Source of the DNA: Candidatus Sumerlaeota bacterium
Lineage (GTDB): Bacteria; Sumerlaeota; Sumerlaeia; JADFCT01
Length of the DNA stretch: 64,000 nt
Direction: 5' to 3'
Assembly (NCBI GenBank): GCA_026398575.1
Contig: JAPLSP010000009.1
Span: forward strand, 1 to 64,000
The notes under the pieces are model-generated. The model searched no databases. It was not told the DNA's origin and saw only the letters and a program-made list of their open reading frames with translations. The translations under genes were made by a program, and so were the position numbers. Positions within the stretch are counted from its first letter, which is position 1. The number at the start of each line of letters is the position of its first letter. Below, one piece after another: positions 37,026 through 45,618 of this stretch.

Positions 37026-37132
37026 GGCGCCAGCTTTTGGAGTAAGGTGGCTTGCCGCCTTCTTTTTAGCGCCAAGGCTATTGAAACGCCAAAAAGAAGG
37101 CGGCAAGCCACCTTACTCCAAAAGCTGGCGCC
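37026..37132. repeat. 46-bp-arm inverted repeat
   Basis: Left arm 37026-37071 and right arm 37087-37132 are complementary at 45 of 46 positions around a 15-base loop (CCAAGGCTATTGAAA). It sits between the two cyclophilin genes and would form a very stable cruciform or RNA hairpin. The short reading frames across it are not genes. Confidence 0.97.
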
Positions 37133-37256
37133 ACGCGCGGCCGCATTGCGTTTGTCCCTTGGACAAATATTTGCTATTGAATTTATGTCTCAGAGCGCCA
37201 AGCGAATAATGAACAATCATGGGGATGCGATCATAATATAAAGGAGCACTCGCTTT

Positions 37257-38054
37257 ATGAGCGGATTAAAATATCTTCGATGCGCGTTGCTTGTCATCGG
37301 CGCCGCGCTGGCGACGGCCGCTGCCGCGCCGGCCACGACGGTGACGCTGACCGAGGGCGTCTATGCCAAAATGGACACCACGCTTGGGCCCATGATCATA
37401 GAACTATATGAGAATGACGCCCCTCATACGGTTCAAAATTTTATTGAACTGGCCGAAGGCAAGAAAAAATGGAAAGACCCCAAAACCGGCCAGTGGCAGA
37501 CGGGAAAGCCCTTGTATGACGGGACGGTTTTCCATCACGTCATCAAAAACTTCATGGCGCAGGGCGGCGATCCCGCGGGAACGGGCGCGGGCGACGTGGG
37601 ATTTACGATTCCTTTCGAGAAGTCGCCGCGGCTCCGCCATGACCGCCCGGGTGTCGTTGCGATGGCCCGAACGCCGGACCCGGATTCGGCCGCTTCCCAG
37701 TTCTATATTACATTCAAGCGGGCCGATAAGCTGGACAACCCTCCCGGCTACGCCGTTTTTGGTCAGGTGTTGCACGGCATGGACACGGTCCGGGCGCTCG
37801 AGCAGGCGCCAACCGATCCCAAATCTCTCGAACAAAGCCGCCCATTGCAGGAGATCAAGATCAAGAAAGTAACGATCATTCGCGTGGAAAAAGGGCAAAC
37901 CGCCGAAGTGAAGCTGGATGACAAACCGCAAACCGTCGGCGACGCCCCTAAAAATACTCCGCTCAGTCCCGATCAGTTGCGAAGCCTTGGACTTCCCTCT
38001 CAGGGCAATCCACCGGGGAGCAAGCCCAAAGCGGAAACCAATTACGGAAAGTAA
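37257..38054 (+). CDS. Cyclophilin-type peptidyl-prolyl isomerase, periplasmic form
   Basis: 265 residues with a cleavable signal peptide (LLVIGAALATAAAAPA) and no lipobox. The cyclophilin domain closely parallels the upstream gene: YAKMDTTLGPMIIELYENDAPHTVQNF, FHHVIKNFMAQGGDPAGTG, QFYITF and PPGYAVFGQVLHGM. It has His in FHHV where the first copy has FHRV, so the catalytic arginine of classic cyclophilins is replaced. A 45-residue Pro/Lys-rich tail is added. The paralogues thus differ in anchoring and perhaps activity. Confidence 0.92.
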   Translation: MSGLKYLRCALLVIGAALATAAAAPATTVTLTEGVYAKMDTTLGPMIIELYENDAPHTVQNFIELAEGKKKWKDPKTGQWQTGKPLYDGTVFHHVIKNFMAQGGDPAGTGAGDVGFTIPFEKSPRLRHDRPGVVAMARTPDPDSAASQFYITFKRADKLDNPPGYAVFGQVLHGMDTVRALEQAPTDPKSLEQSRPLQEIKIKKVTIIRVEKGQTAEVKLDDKPQTVGDAPKNTPLSPDQLRSLGLPSQGNPPGSKPKAETNYGK

Positions 38055-38064
38055 CCTGAAGATC

Positions 38065-39540
38065 ATGCCGCCATTCAGTTGGACAGCTCAGGCCATTCGC
38101 GGCCTTGCCGGATTGCGGATCATGGTCATCGGCGATCTGATCCTGGATCGCTATATCTGGGGGCGGACCGAACGCGCCTCGCCCGAGGCGCCCGTCCTCG
38201 TGGTGGACTACGTCTCGGAATATTCCCTTCTGGGCGGCGCCGGGAACGTTGTCAGCAACCTGTGTGCAGGCGGATCGCTGGTGATGCCCTGCGGTGTGGT
38301 TGGCGCCGATCTCAACGGCGATGAGATTCGCCGGATGCTCCAGAAGCGTGGAGCGGGGGTGAGCGGGATACTCAGCGACTTGTCGCGCCCTACCATTGAA
38401 AAAACCCGCATCCTTTCGGGCAACCAGCAGGTTCTGCGCATTGATCGCGAGAATCGCTGCGAGATCCGAGAGGAACTGCGCGGCCAGATGCTCGCGTGGA
38501 TCGAACAGCATATTGAAGGCTGCGCGGGCGTAGTGCTTTCGGACTACCTCAAAGGGACGCTTTGCCCGGGGCTGATCGAGCGCGTGACGGCGCTCTGCCG
38601 CCGGCGCGGCCTTGTGATCGTCGGCGATCCGAAGGGCCATGACTACGCGCGCTATCGCGGCGTGGATTTCATCACGCCCAACCAGAAAGAGGCGCAGGCG
38701 GCCAGCCACGTGACGATCGAAGACGCCGAGTCTCTTCGGCGGGCGGGGCGCAAACTGCTTTCGCTGACGCGCGGGCGCGGCGTCGTGATCACGCGCGGCC
38801 ACGAAGACACCGCCGTCTTTTTGAGAGGCGGCAAATCGTTTCTGGCGCCCGTTCATCCGCGGGAAGTCTATGACGTGACGGGCGCGGGCGACACCTTCAT
38901 CAGCTACTTCGCGCTGGCGCTGTTCGGAGGCTATTCGCCGCAGGCGGCCGCCGAGCTGGGCAACCTGGCGGGCGGATTGGCGGTTGAGAAAATCGGCGCG
39001 GTGGACGTCACGACGGAAGACCTTGTCAATGAGATCGAAGGCGTTCAACCGGCGCGCAAACTCAAGTCCATCGCCGAGCTCGAACACATCTGCGCCCGCC
39101 TGCGCAATGAAGGCAAGCGGATCGTGATCTGCCAGGGCAGCTTCGACCTGCTGCACGCGGGCCACATCCGGTTCCTGCGCGAGGCGCGCCGGCGAGGAGA
39201 CGTCCTGGTCGTCAGCATGTTTTCCGACCGCATGATCCATAAGCTGAAGGGCAAAGGCCGCCCGTTTATTGATCTCGCGCAGCGCGCCGAGATTCTGTCT
39301 TCGCTCGATCCGGTGGACTATATCGTCGAGTGCGACGAGGAAACGCCCGCCAGCAATATCCAGCGGCTGCGCCCTCACGTCTTCGCCACTGGCGCCAACC
39401 ATCCGGTAGCCGAGCGTTTCATTGACCGGTCGGTCAATCCCTATGCGGGTGAAATCCACCTCGTCCCCGCCTATCCCGGCGCGACGAAGGACCAGCTGAT
39501 CGAGCGGGTATTCCAGATGAGGTGGGGGAGGAAAAGATGA
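38065..39540 (+). CDS. hldE: Bifunctional heptose 7-phosphate kinase / heptose 1-phosphate adenylyltransferase
   Basis: 491 residues; makes ADP-heptose for the lipopolysaccharide inner core. The N-terminal ribokinase-type domain has IMVIGDLILDRYIWG, GGAGNVVSNL and the catalytic VTGAGDTFISYFA; the C-terminal adenylyltransferase has ICQGSFDLLHAGHIRFL and GRPFIDLAQRAEIL. The frame is open further upstream inside the cyclophilin gene, but ATG 38065 gives the normal length. The presence of HldE supports a diderm cell with LPS. Its stop overlaps the start of the MNT gene. Confidence 0.96.
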   Translation: MPPFSWTAQAIRGLAGLRIMVIGDLILDRYIWGRTERASPEAPVLVVDYVSEYSLLGGAGNVVSNLCAGGSLVMPCGVVGADLNGDEIRRMLQKRGAGVSGILSDLSRPTIEKTRILSGNQQVLRIDRENRCEIREELRGQMLAWIEQHIEGCAGVVLSDYLKGTLCPGLIERVTALCRRRGLVIVGDPKGHDYARYRGVDFITPNQKEAQAASHVTIEDAESLRRAGRKLLSLTRGRGVVITRGHEDTAVFLRGGKSFLAPVHPREVYDVTGAGDTFISYFALALFGGYSPQAAAELGNLAGGLAVEKIGAVDVTTEDLVNEIEGVQPARKLKSIAELEHICARLRNEGKRIVICQGSFDLLHAGHIRFLREARRRGDVLVVSMFSDRMIHKLKGKGRPFIDLAQRAEILSSLDPVDYIVECDEETPASNIQRLRPHVFATGANHPVAERFIDRSVNPYAGEIHLVPAYPGATKDQLIERVFQMRWGRKR

Positions 39541-39851
39541 TGAATCGTCGCGAACTGATGAGTCGAATCAAGTCCGCGCTACAAGCAGCGCATGGAGAGC
39601 GATTGAAGGCAGTGGTGTTATTTGGCTCAGAAGCCAGAAATACCGCCACCTCTGAAAGCGATATTGATATCCTTGTTGTTATGCGTGACAAGGTCTGCAC
39701 CCAAGATGACCTCGCCAATTTGGATGCGCTCTATCCCTTGATTTTGGAATCGGAGCGTCCGATTGACGCCATTTCGGTGGCCGAAACGGATTTTGAGGCC
39801 GCTCTTTTTCCACTCTATCAAAACGCGAAGAAAGAGGGAATTTTTCTGTGA
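39537..39851 (+). CDS. MNT-type nucleotidyltransferase antitoxin
   Basis: 104-residue minimal nucleotidyltransferase: VVLFGSEARNTATSESDIDILVV carries the GSx(10)DxD active site. In HEPN/MNT systems the MNT protein neutralises the HEPN RNase, in some cases by adenylylating it. GGGGGAGG lies upstream; ATG 39537 or 39540 are both possible. The start overlaps the hldE stop (ATGA) and the end overlaps the HEPN gene (GTGA), giving a tightly coupled run. Confidence 0.85.
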   Translation: MMNRRELMSRIKSALQAAHGERLKAVVLFGSEARNTATSESDIDILVVMRDKVCTQDDLANLDALYPLILESERPIDAISVAETDFEAALFPLYQNAKKEGIFL

Positions 39852-40273
39852 AAGAATATGCCCTTGATCTATGGCAGCGGGCCGTTGAGGCGCTGAATGC
39901 TGCCCGGCGATTGATCGGAGTTAGCAGTGACAATGCCGCTTCGCGAGCCTATTATGCGGCTTTTTTTGCCGCGACCGCGTTGTTTGCGCTGGAGGACAGA
40001 ACCTTCACCAAGCACACCGCCGTGCGGGCGGCGATTCATAGGGACTTGGTTAAAGCGGGACGCTGGCCGGTTGAAAGAGGCAAGGATTTCTCTCGCTTGA
40101 TGAGCCTTCGCGCATGGGGGGATTACGGTGGAAGCCGTCACATCAGCTATGAGGAAGCGATCGAATCCATCGAGCGAGCCGAGCATATTGTGGAGCAAGT
40201 GCATAATGAGCATCCGGAGTTTTTCCCAATGGGTGTATCGGATGATACTGGCGCTTCAAGCAACAAAGGTTAA
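39848..40273 (+). CDS. HEPN-domain toxin partner
   Basis: 141-residue HEPN protein, with ASRAYYAAFFAATALFALED as the helical core and FTKHTAVRAAIHRDLV after it. HEPN toxins of this class are RNases paired with MNT antitoxins. The GTG start overlaps the MNT stop by 4 bases. A clean Rx4-6H RNase motif was not certain. Confidence 0.8.
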   Translation: MKEYALDLWQRAVEALNAARRLIGVSSDNAASRAYYAAFFAATALFALEDRTFTKHTAVRAAIHRDLVKAGRWPVERGKDFSRLMSLRAWGDYGGSRHISYEEAIESIERAEHIVEQVHNEHPEFFPMGVSDDTGASSNKG

Positions 40274-40276
40274 TCC

Positions 40277-40849
40277 ATGAACGAAGATAAGCAAATCACG
40301 CGGCAGGACTTTCTGGCCAATTGCGGACGCGGCGCGGCGCTGCTGTTGCTGGGCGGCGCGGCCGGCACGCTGGCGCAACGGACCGTGCGCAGCAGGCAAG
40401 TCTGGCAGATTGATCCCGCCAAATGCATCCAGTGCGGCCAGTGCGCCGATTATTGCGTGCTGGACCAGTCGGCCGTGCGCTGTTTTCATACCTACCCGAT
40501 GTGCGGCTATTGCGATCTGTGTTCGGGTTTCTTCAAGACGGATCATAATGCGCTGAATGAAGGCGCGGAAAATCAAATGTGCCCGGCCGGCGCCATCCGC
40601 CGTAACTTTGTCACGCAGCCTTATTTCCAATACACGATTGACGAAAACAAGTGCGTCGGCTGCGGACGGTGCGTCAAGGGATGCGTGAAATACGGCAACG
40701 GCTCGCTGTATCTCCAGGTCAAGCACAGCATCTGCGTCAACTGCAATCAGTGCAACATCGCCGCGAACTGCCCGTCCAACGCCTTTGTCCGCCTGCCCGC
40801 CGACGCGCCGTATCTCGACCGCTTGCCAAAAGAAGAGCCGAAGGCTTAG
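40277..40849 (+). CDS. Polyferredoxin with N-terminal export-like segment
   Basis: 190 residues. The N-terminus TRQDFLANCGRGAALLLLGGAAGTLA resembles a Tat signal or membrane anchor, with Arg-Gln where Arg-Arg is usual. Three to four [4Fe-4S] sites follow: CIQCGQCADYC, CGYCDLC, CVGCGRCVKGC and CVNCNQCNIAANCP. Likely an electron carrier at the outer face of the membrane, partner unknown. It begins 3 bases after the HEPN gene, so it may share that transcript by chance of spacing. Confidence 0.8.
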   Translation: MNEDKQITRQDFLANCGRGAALLLLGGAAGTLAQRTVRSRQVWQIDPAKCIQCGQCADYCVLDQSAVRCFHTYPMCGYCDLCSGFFKTDHNALNEGAENQMCPAGAIRRNFVTQPYFQYTIDENKCVGCGRCVKGCVKYGNGSLYLQVKHSICVNCNQCNIAANCPSNAFVRLPADAPYLDRLPKEEPKA

Positions 40850-40852
40850 CGC

Positions 40853-40978
40853 CAAAGGACACCAAGGACTGCAAGGACCGCAAGGACAAGGCGCTAGATA
40901 AAGCGCTGGAATGAGAGTTGCCCAATTTGGCGCACGGCACATCGTCCTTGATGTCCTTGATGTCCCTGTTGTCCTTCC
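40853..40978. repeat. AAGGAC array with inverted GTCCTTGAT arm
   Basis: AAGGACACC/AAGGACTGC units (40855-40890) are followed by a 60-base spacer and then GTCCTTGAT nonamers (40941-40977) in the opposite sense. Same design as 9709-9822. The right arm would encode LMSLMSLLSF in frame with the next gene but lies upstream of its likely start. Confidence 0.85.
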
Positions 40979-40995
40979 GGCTTTTTGGAATTTCT

Positions 40996-43900
40996 ATGAT
41001 TCATTCATCCTCCGCTTTCTTCCCACTGCTTTTTTTTGCTGTGCTTGCGAATGCGGCGCAATCGCAAGCGCCCGTGCCGCCGTCTCCGCGCGCCAATGCT
41101 CAAGAAAATTGCGCGCTGCTGCCAGCCATCGCCGATACGGCGATTCTTTCAGGCGATGACTGGGGCCAGGCGCTGGAGATTCCTTTCGGCGGCGTCAAGC
41201 AACTGACCCTTTCAAGTTTCCCGCGCCAGCGGGCGGTTGTCCTCCTGCGGTTTCCGCTTTCGGAATTGCTGCGCGCGCCTCAGCTGCGAATCGCGCGGGC
41301 GCGCCTGGAGGTTTATGTCACAAATCAGGGAACCTCGAACACGGTCCGGCGGCTTGAAGTTGCGCCGCTGGCGGCGGACGCCAATTGGGAAGAATATGCG
41401 CTGACTTCGCGCGAGATGGAAAAGAACGGCGGTTCCGCTGCGATCGCGGGCGCTGCTGCGATCGGCGCGGCGGTCATGGCGCCGGGCGGATCGGACGAAT
41501 CCTGGCAGAGCATTTCGCTCAATCCCCGCGCGCTCGAAACAATCCTGCGCGGCGCAGCGCCGGACGCCGGTTTCCTTGTCCGGATCGAAAAAGACGCCCG
41601 CCTCTCACTGCCGCCGCCCGCTGCGGATGTGGCCAGTTCGGGCGCCGCCGCATTGCCCGAAGGCGCGGCGTTGGCCCTGGCGGCGCGCGAAGATGAAGAA
41701 GGACGGCACGCGCCGCGATTGCGAATCTGGTATGAAGGCGACGGCCTGCCCGATCTTGCGCCCGATTTCCGCCCCTGGGATTCGCCGGAAACCCACGAGC
41801 TCTTCGCCGGACTGCATCCCTTCGGCGACGCGCCCATCGCCACGCTGCGAACCACGTCGTCCGGAATCGAAACGCGGCTGGATTGGCTGGATGACGGGCG
41901 GACTTCCTCGCCGCGCGGCATGTTGGAATGGCCTGCTCCAGCGCTGCCGCTGGATGATTTCCGGATTCAGTTCACCCTCCAGTCCCTGGCCGTCAAAGGC
42001 CGGGTCGCGTTCTCGATGGTATTGTCTTCGCCCGGCGGCCGTTCCCTGATCTGGCGGCAAACATTGCGGGCCGATTCAGTGGCTAGCGCTTCCCAGGCGG
42101 TCGTCTTCGATCTGAAACCTTCGGACTTCCGTTCATTCCCGGATTCCGAACCTTCTCCGGACGGCTGGCCTGAGCGGTCACATCCCAGAATCTTCTGGGG
42201 CTTCGATGGCACCACGTCAGGTTCAGCGGCCAGTGTCATGATCTCAGGGCTTGCATTTCTGGGGGCGGAAAGCAGGGGTCAATCGTCAATCATCAATCGT
42301 CAATCGTCAATTCCCTCTTCTCCCCGCGTCATCGTGTCATTCCCCGAGCAGGCATTGTTGACGTGGACGGGGCGGCGCAAAGCGGAGTTGCTGGCGCACG
42401 AAATCCCGTGCTTTGCGCCGGCGTGGCACAGCGCGGGCAATCCGCTCACCGCCCGGCTTGATACATGGTTCGCAACGTTGGGCGCGCCGCCGCTTTCGCT
42501 CGAAGCCGCTCTTTCCGCGGCGACGGCGGGAGCGATCACGCGGCGCGGCGCATGGACCACGCTTTATGACGGCTATTCGCTGAATCGCAAGACGAAATAT
42601 TTCGGCGAATCCGAACAACTGACGATGGCCTCGCTGCTGCTTCCGGGAACATCCGAGGCGCTGGGAGAACTGGCCCGCAAAGCGCTCCAGGCGGGAACCG
42701 GCGAATTTTTCCTGGACGATCCCGCCTGGCCACGCCAATCCTCCACCGATCAAATGGGCGGATTCGGCGAACAGGAGCTGGCCTACTGGCGCGAGATGCT
42801 GAAAGATTCGAAGCAAGGAATACAAATTCTTCGCGAAGCCCCCCAATCCCTCAGCTCCACCCCGTCCACCTCGTCCACTCCGTCCACCCCGTCCACCCCC
42901 CCAAAAAACACCCCAGTTTTTTTACACTTCTGGGACTACTTCAAGCTTTCTGCCGGATTCCAACCCCAGCCATCCTGGTTCGAATATCAGGACTGGAACG
43001 AGTTTTTCCCCGTCTTTGCGCGCAATGAACAAGACGAAGGCGGCGTCCTGCGCAAGCGGCGATTCCTGACGGATACATTGATGCGATACGCCTGGCTGCG
43101 CTTTACGGAGCAGGCTGCGCGCGCGTGCCACGAACAGGCGCCGTCCATGCGCTTCAATCTCTGCGCGGCGAACAACGATCCTCGCAGCGGCGCCGATCCT
43201 TTTGCGGCGCTCGATTGCGAGGCGATCAAAAGCCTCTTTGTGCGCCTGAAGCTTGACGCCGCCGATCAGACGTTTGGCGAAATCTATCATGTCTGGCCCC
43301 TGATCGCGCGGCGCGCCGCCGCTCAGGGAAAGGAATTGGGCCTGGCTTTGCGCGTCGCCGCGCCGGCGGAATCCAAAACATCCGCGCCCCTCGAAGCCGG
43401 ACCCACGGGGCTTGCCGCCTATGGCGCGGCTTACGCCTGGCGCGGCGCCGGCGGCGTCAGCGCGCTGCGCTTCGACGGCGGACGGATGGACCAGGTCCGG
43501 AATTTGGGACTGGGCTTGGCCGACGCCTCGTCCGACGGCGCGCGGCTGTTGTATGATCGCGATACGCTCGTAATCGCGGCGGACCCGAGCCGCGAAGGCG
43601 CGGATCTCTTCGATCCCAAGCGCTTTTATCCCGGCCTGGCGCCGCTCCTTCGCCAGGCGCACATCGAGTTCGATTGCGCGCCGCCCGACCGCCTGCCCGA
43701 ACGGCTGGACCGCTGGCGCGTCATTTTTTTGGAGCCGCCGTGGATGCCGGCGGGGCTCTGCGAGCGGCTGGGGCAATGGCTGCGCGGCGCACCGGAGCGC
43801 CGGCTCGTAACACTCGGCGCGCTGCCCACGCGCGTCGTCGCGGGCGAGTTGTTCTGGCGCCGCGCCGCGAATGAAATCAATCCGACCGCTGTCATCGAAC

Positions 43901-44595
43901 CCAATGCGGCGGAAGCCTTCGGCCTGAAGGGCATTCGCGCCGAAACGCGGCTGGAAACGATCTTTTCCATCGGCAAGCCCGCCGCCCGCTTTCCCGCCCG
44001 CATCCATTCCACCGCTCTCCTGACGCCTGCCAATCACCGCGTCTATAGTTACCAGGGCGAGAGCGCCGTTTTGCTGGCATTGACGAATGGTTTCCCGCTC
44101 TTGAGCGAAGTTCAGGCGCCGGGCGGCGGCGGACGAACGATCTATTTTCATTACAACGCCGGCCTCGCTTCGCCATCACAAAGCCGGTTTGACGCGGATT
44201 TGCTGGAGGGACTGGCCGATTATCTAACATTGCGGCGCGCGGCAGTGGGCGGCGAGGGATTGTCCATACAGGCGTTTGCGGCCGCGCTGCCGGAAGCAGG
44301 CGCGGTTCGCGTTTATGCGCTGCGTTCCCTGGCCGCAGACGCCTCGCTCGAGACCTGGATGTCGTTTCCGGCGCAGGGCGAAGAGGAAATGGCGGTGATC
44401 CGTCTGAGTTCGGGCGCAATGGAAAAAACGAAGCCGCAGGCCGGGCGCGTTAATTTTCAGTTTGTCGGCGGCGGGGCCGAGATGCTATATGTGGCGCCGT
44501 TGACTCAAGCCGAACGCATGGCCGGTGAGGTGGCGCGCCGGAGAGCCGCGCTTCGCCTGACGGGTTCAAAGGCTTTGCAGTCCGGCACGGAATAA
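40996..44595 (+). CDS. Very large secreted protein with DNRLRE-like domain, glycosidase-like
   Basis: 1199 residues, exported: signal peptide from ATG 40996 (FFPLLFFAVLANAAQSQA). Residues 30-160 resemble a DNRLRE/CBM-like beta domain (AVVLLRFPLSELL, ARARLEVYVTNQ, WEEYAL). The middle (about 480-900) looks barrel-like, with WTTLYDGYSLNRKTKYFGE, FLHFWDYFKLS and FGEIYHVWPLIARRAA, and ends in a beta-galactosidase-like Rossmann segment (VIFLEPPWMPAGLCERLGQWL). Probably acts on a polysaccharide at the surface. Two in-frame repeats interrupt it: GTCAATC heptads (42279-42313) and CCGTCCACC nonamers (42851-42902). No exact family could be named. Confidence 0.55.
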   Translation: MIHSSSAFFPLLFFAVLANAAQSQAPVPPSPRANAQENCALLPAIADTAILSGDDWGQALEIPFGGVKQLTLSSFPRQRAVVLLRFPLSELLRAPQLRIARARLEVYVTNQGTSNTVRRLEVAPLAADANWEEYALTSREMEKNGGSAAIAGAAAIGAAVMAPGGSDESWQSISLNPRALETILRGAAPDAGFLVRIEKDARLSLPPPAADVASSGAAALPEGAALALAAREDEEGRHAPRLRIWYEGDGLPDLAPDFRPWDSPETHELFAGLHPFGDAPIATLRTTSSGIETRLDWLDDGRTSSPRGMLEWPAPALPLDDFRIQFTLQSLAVKGRVAFSMVLSSPGGRSLIWRQTLRADSVASASQAVVFDLKPSDFRSFPDSEPSPDGWPERSHPRIFWGFDGTTSGSAASVMISGLAFLGAESRGQSSIINRQSSIPSSPRVIVSFPEQALLTWTGRRKAELLAHEIPCFAPAWHSAGNPLTARLDTWFATLGAPPLSLEAALSAATAGAITRRGAWTTLYDGYSLNRKTKYFGESEQLTMASLLLPGTSEALGELARKALQAGTGEFFLDDPAWPRQSSTDQMGGFGEQELAYWREMLKDSKQGIQILREAPQSLSSTPSTSSTPSTPSTPPKNTPVFLHFWDYFKLSAGFQPQPSWFEYQDWNEFFPVFARNEQDEGGVLRKRRFLTDTLMRYAWLRFTEQAARACHEQAPSMRFNLCAANNDPRSGADPFAALDCEAIKSLFVRLKLDAADQTFGEIYHVWPLIARRAAAQGKELGLALRVAAPAESKTSAPLEAGPTGLAAYGAAYAWRGAGGVSALRFDGGRMDQVRNLGLGLADASSDGARLLYDRDTLVIAADPSREGADLFDPKRFYPGLAPLLRQAHIEFDCAPPDRLPERLDRWRVIFLEPPWMPAGLCERLGQWLRGAPERRLVTLGALPTRVVAGELFWRRAANEINPTAVIEPNAAEAFGLKGIRAETRLETIFSIGKPAARFPARIHSTALLTPANHRVYSYQGESAVLLALTNGFPLLSEVQAPGGGGRTIYFHYNAGLASPSQSRFDADLLEGLADYLTLRRAAVGGEGLSIQAFAAALPEAGAVRVYALRSLAADASLETWMSFPAQGEEEMAVIRLSSGAMEKTKPQAGRVNFQFVGGGAEMLYVAPLTQAERMAGEVARRRAALRLTGSKALQSGTE
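42279..42313 (+). repeat. In-frame GTCAATC heptamer array
   Basis: Five tandem GTCAATC heptamers (one ATCAATC) in the 1199-residue secreted protein, translated INRQSSI. Confidence 0.92.
42851..42902 (+). repeat. In-frame CCGTCCACC nonamer array
   Basis: About five CCGTCCACC-type nonamers, translated as a STPSTPSTP linker in the 1199-residue secreted protein. Confidence 0.9.
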
Positions 44596-44634
44596 GATCA
44601 TTGTCAAACTTGCCGCAGCAAAAGGAGCGCAATT

Positions 44635-44901
44635 GTGAGCCTTGATAAAACCAATTACGTGTCGAAAGACAAGTTGCGAGTGCGGGTTGAAACCACGCGC
44701 GAGCGCATCCTCGGCTTCGTTCACGTCTTATATCGCCACCGCGCTTCCGATTTGCTGAATGACGACAGCCGGTTTGTTCCCATCACCGACGCCGTGATCT
44801 CCATGGTCGGCAGCGACGCCCCCCCGAATCACGTTCCCTTCCTCGCGATCAACAAGGATCATATCGTCACGCTCTACGAGGAAACCGAGGGAAGCAAATA
44901 A
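44635..44901 (+). CDS. Small conserved hypothetical protein (DUF6812-like)
   Basis: 88 residues, soluble. RVRVETTRERILGFVHVLYRHRASDLLNDDSRFVPITDA resembles a small beta-rich family (DUF6812-like) found next to varied genes; the function is unknown. GTG start with AAAGGAGCG 5 bases upstream. Confidence 0.65.
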   Translation: MSLDKTNYVSKDKLRVRVETTRERILGFVHVLYRHRASDLLNDDSRFVPITDAVISMVGSDAPPNHVPFLAINKDHIVTLYEETEGSK

Positions 44902-44949
44902 GCGTAAGCGCTCCGAGTTATGAATCCGGCGCCTATATTTTGCTTGCGT

Positions 44950-45492
44950 CTATTCGAAGCCAGCCTTGGGTCTGCGAGCTGAAACGATGAGCCATTGTCC
45001 GTCGCGTTTTTCCAGTTCGAGATCGAAAACACCTTTGTCGGCATCGCCCGTGAAGAGGGCATAGCGCTTGCCAGGCTCGTTTTTGGAAACGACATATACC
45101 GCCGCGACCACCTGCGCTCGCGCCTTGGCGCCGTTGACTTGGATGCGGGTTCGTTTGACCACGGTTTGTATCTCTTGGAACTCCAAATAAAATTGCATCA
45201 GCAGTGCCGGGAGCGTTTTGACGTCGGTATTGAACTCGGAATCCACATATTCAGGGGCAAGATGCTTCACGACGCCATTGACCGATTTGTTTTGCATGGC
45301 GTTGGCGACGGAATGGATCAGCCGTTCAATGCGCGTCTCATCGGAAATCAGAACATAATGGAATAGAATAAAGACAGCCGAAGCGAAGACAATGACGATC
45401 AGCAGCGAGCGGAACCAGTGGTAGAGGACAATGTCCCGCATGTCACGAGGGCTTGGGCGCATCGCAAACATCCTTCCGCGCAGCGAATACAT
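44950..45492 (-). CDS. Membrane-anchored NTF2-like protein
   Basis: 180 residues: a short cytoplasmic N-terminus, one membrane helix (LLIVIVFASAVFILFHYVL), and an extracytoplasmic domain of NTF2/SnoaL-like pattern (IHSVANAMQNKSVNGVVKHLAPEYVD, DLELEKRDGQWLIVSARRP). Function unknown. The start could also be at internal Met 8 or 11. Convergent with the gene before it. Confidence 0.65.
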   Translation of the reverse strand: MYSLRGRMFAMRPSPRDMRDIVLYHWFRSLLIVIVFASAVFILFHYVLISDETRIERLIHSVANAMQNKSVNGVVKHLAPEYVDSEFNTDVKTLPALLMQFYLEFQEIQTVVKRTRIQVNGAKARAQVVAAVYVVSKNEPGKRYALFTGDADKGVFDLELEKRDGQWLIVSARRPKAGFE

Positions 45493-45618
45493 TCGAAGAC
45501 AGCATCAATATGAATAGCCATGAAGCAATCCGGGGCGGAAAATCAAGCCCGGAATTTATTTACATAGCTTTTACAAATTTCTGACCATTGCCTCCGGACC
45601 GGCGGACACAATATCTTT

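Noticed and set aside
37012..37241. Two short plus-strand frames across the 46-bp inverted repeat
   Set aside because: They are readings of the palindrome and disappear outside it.
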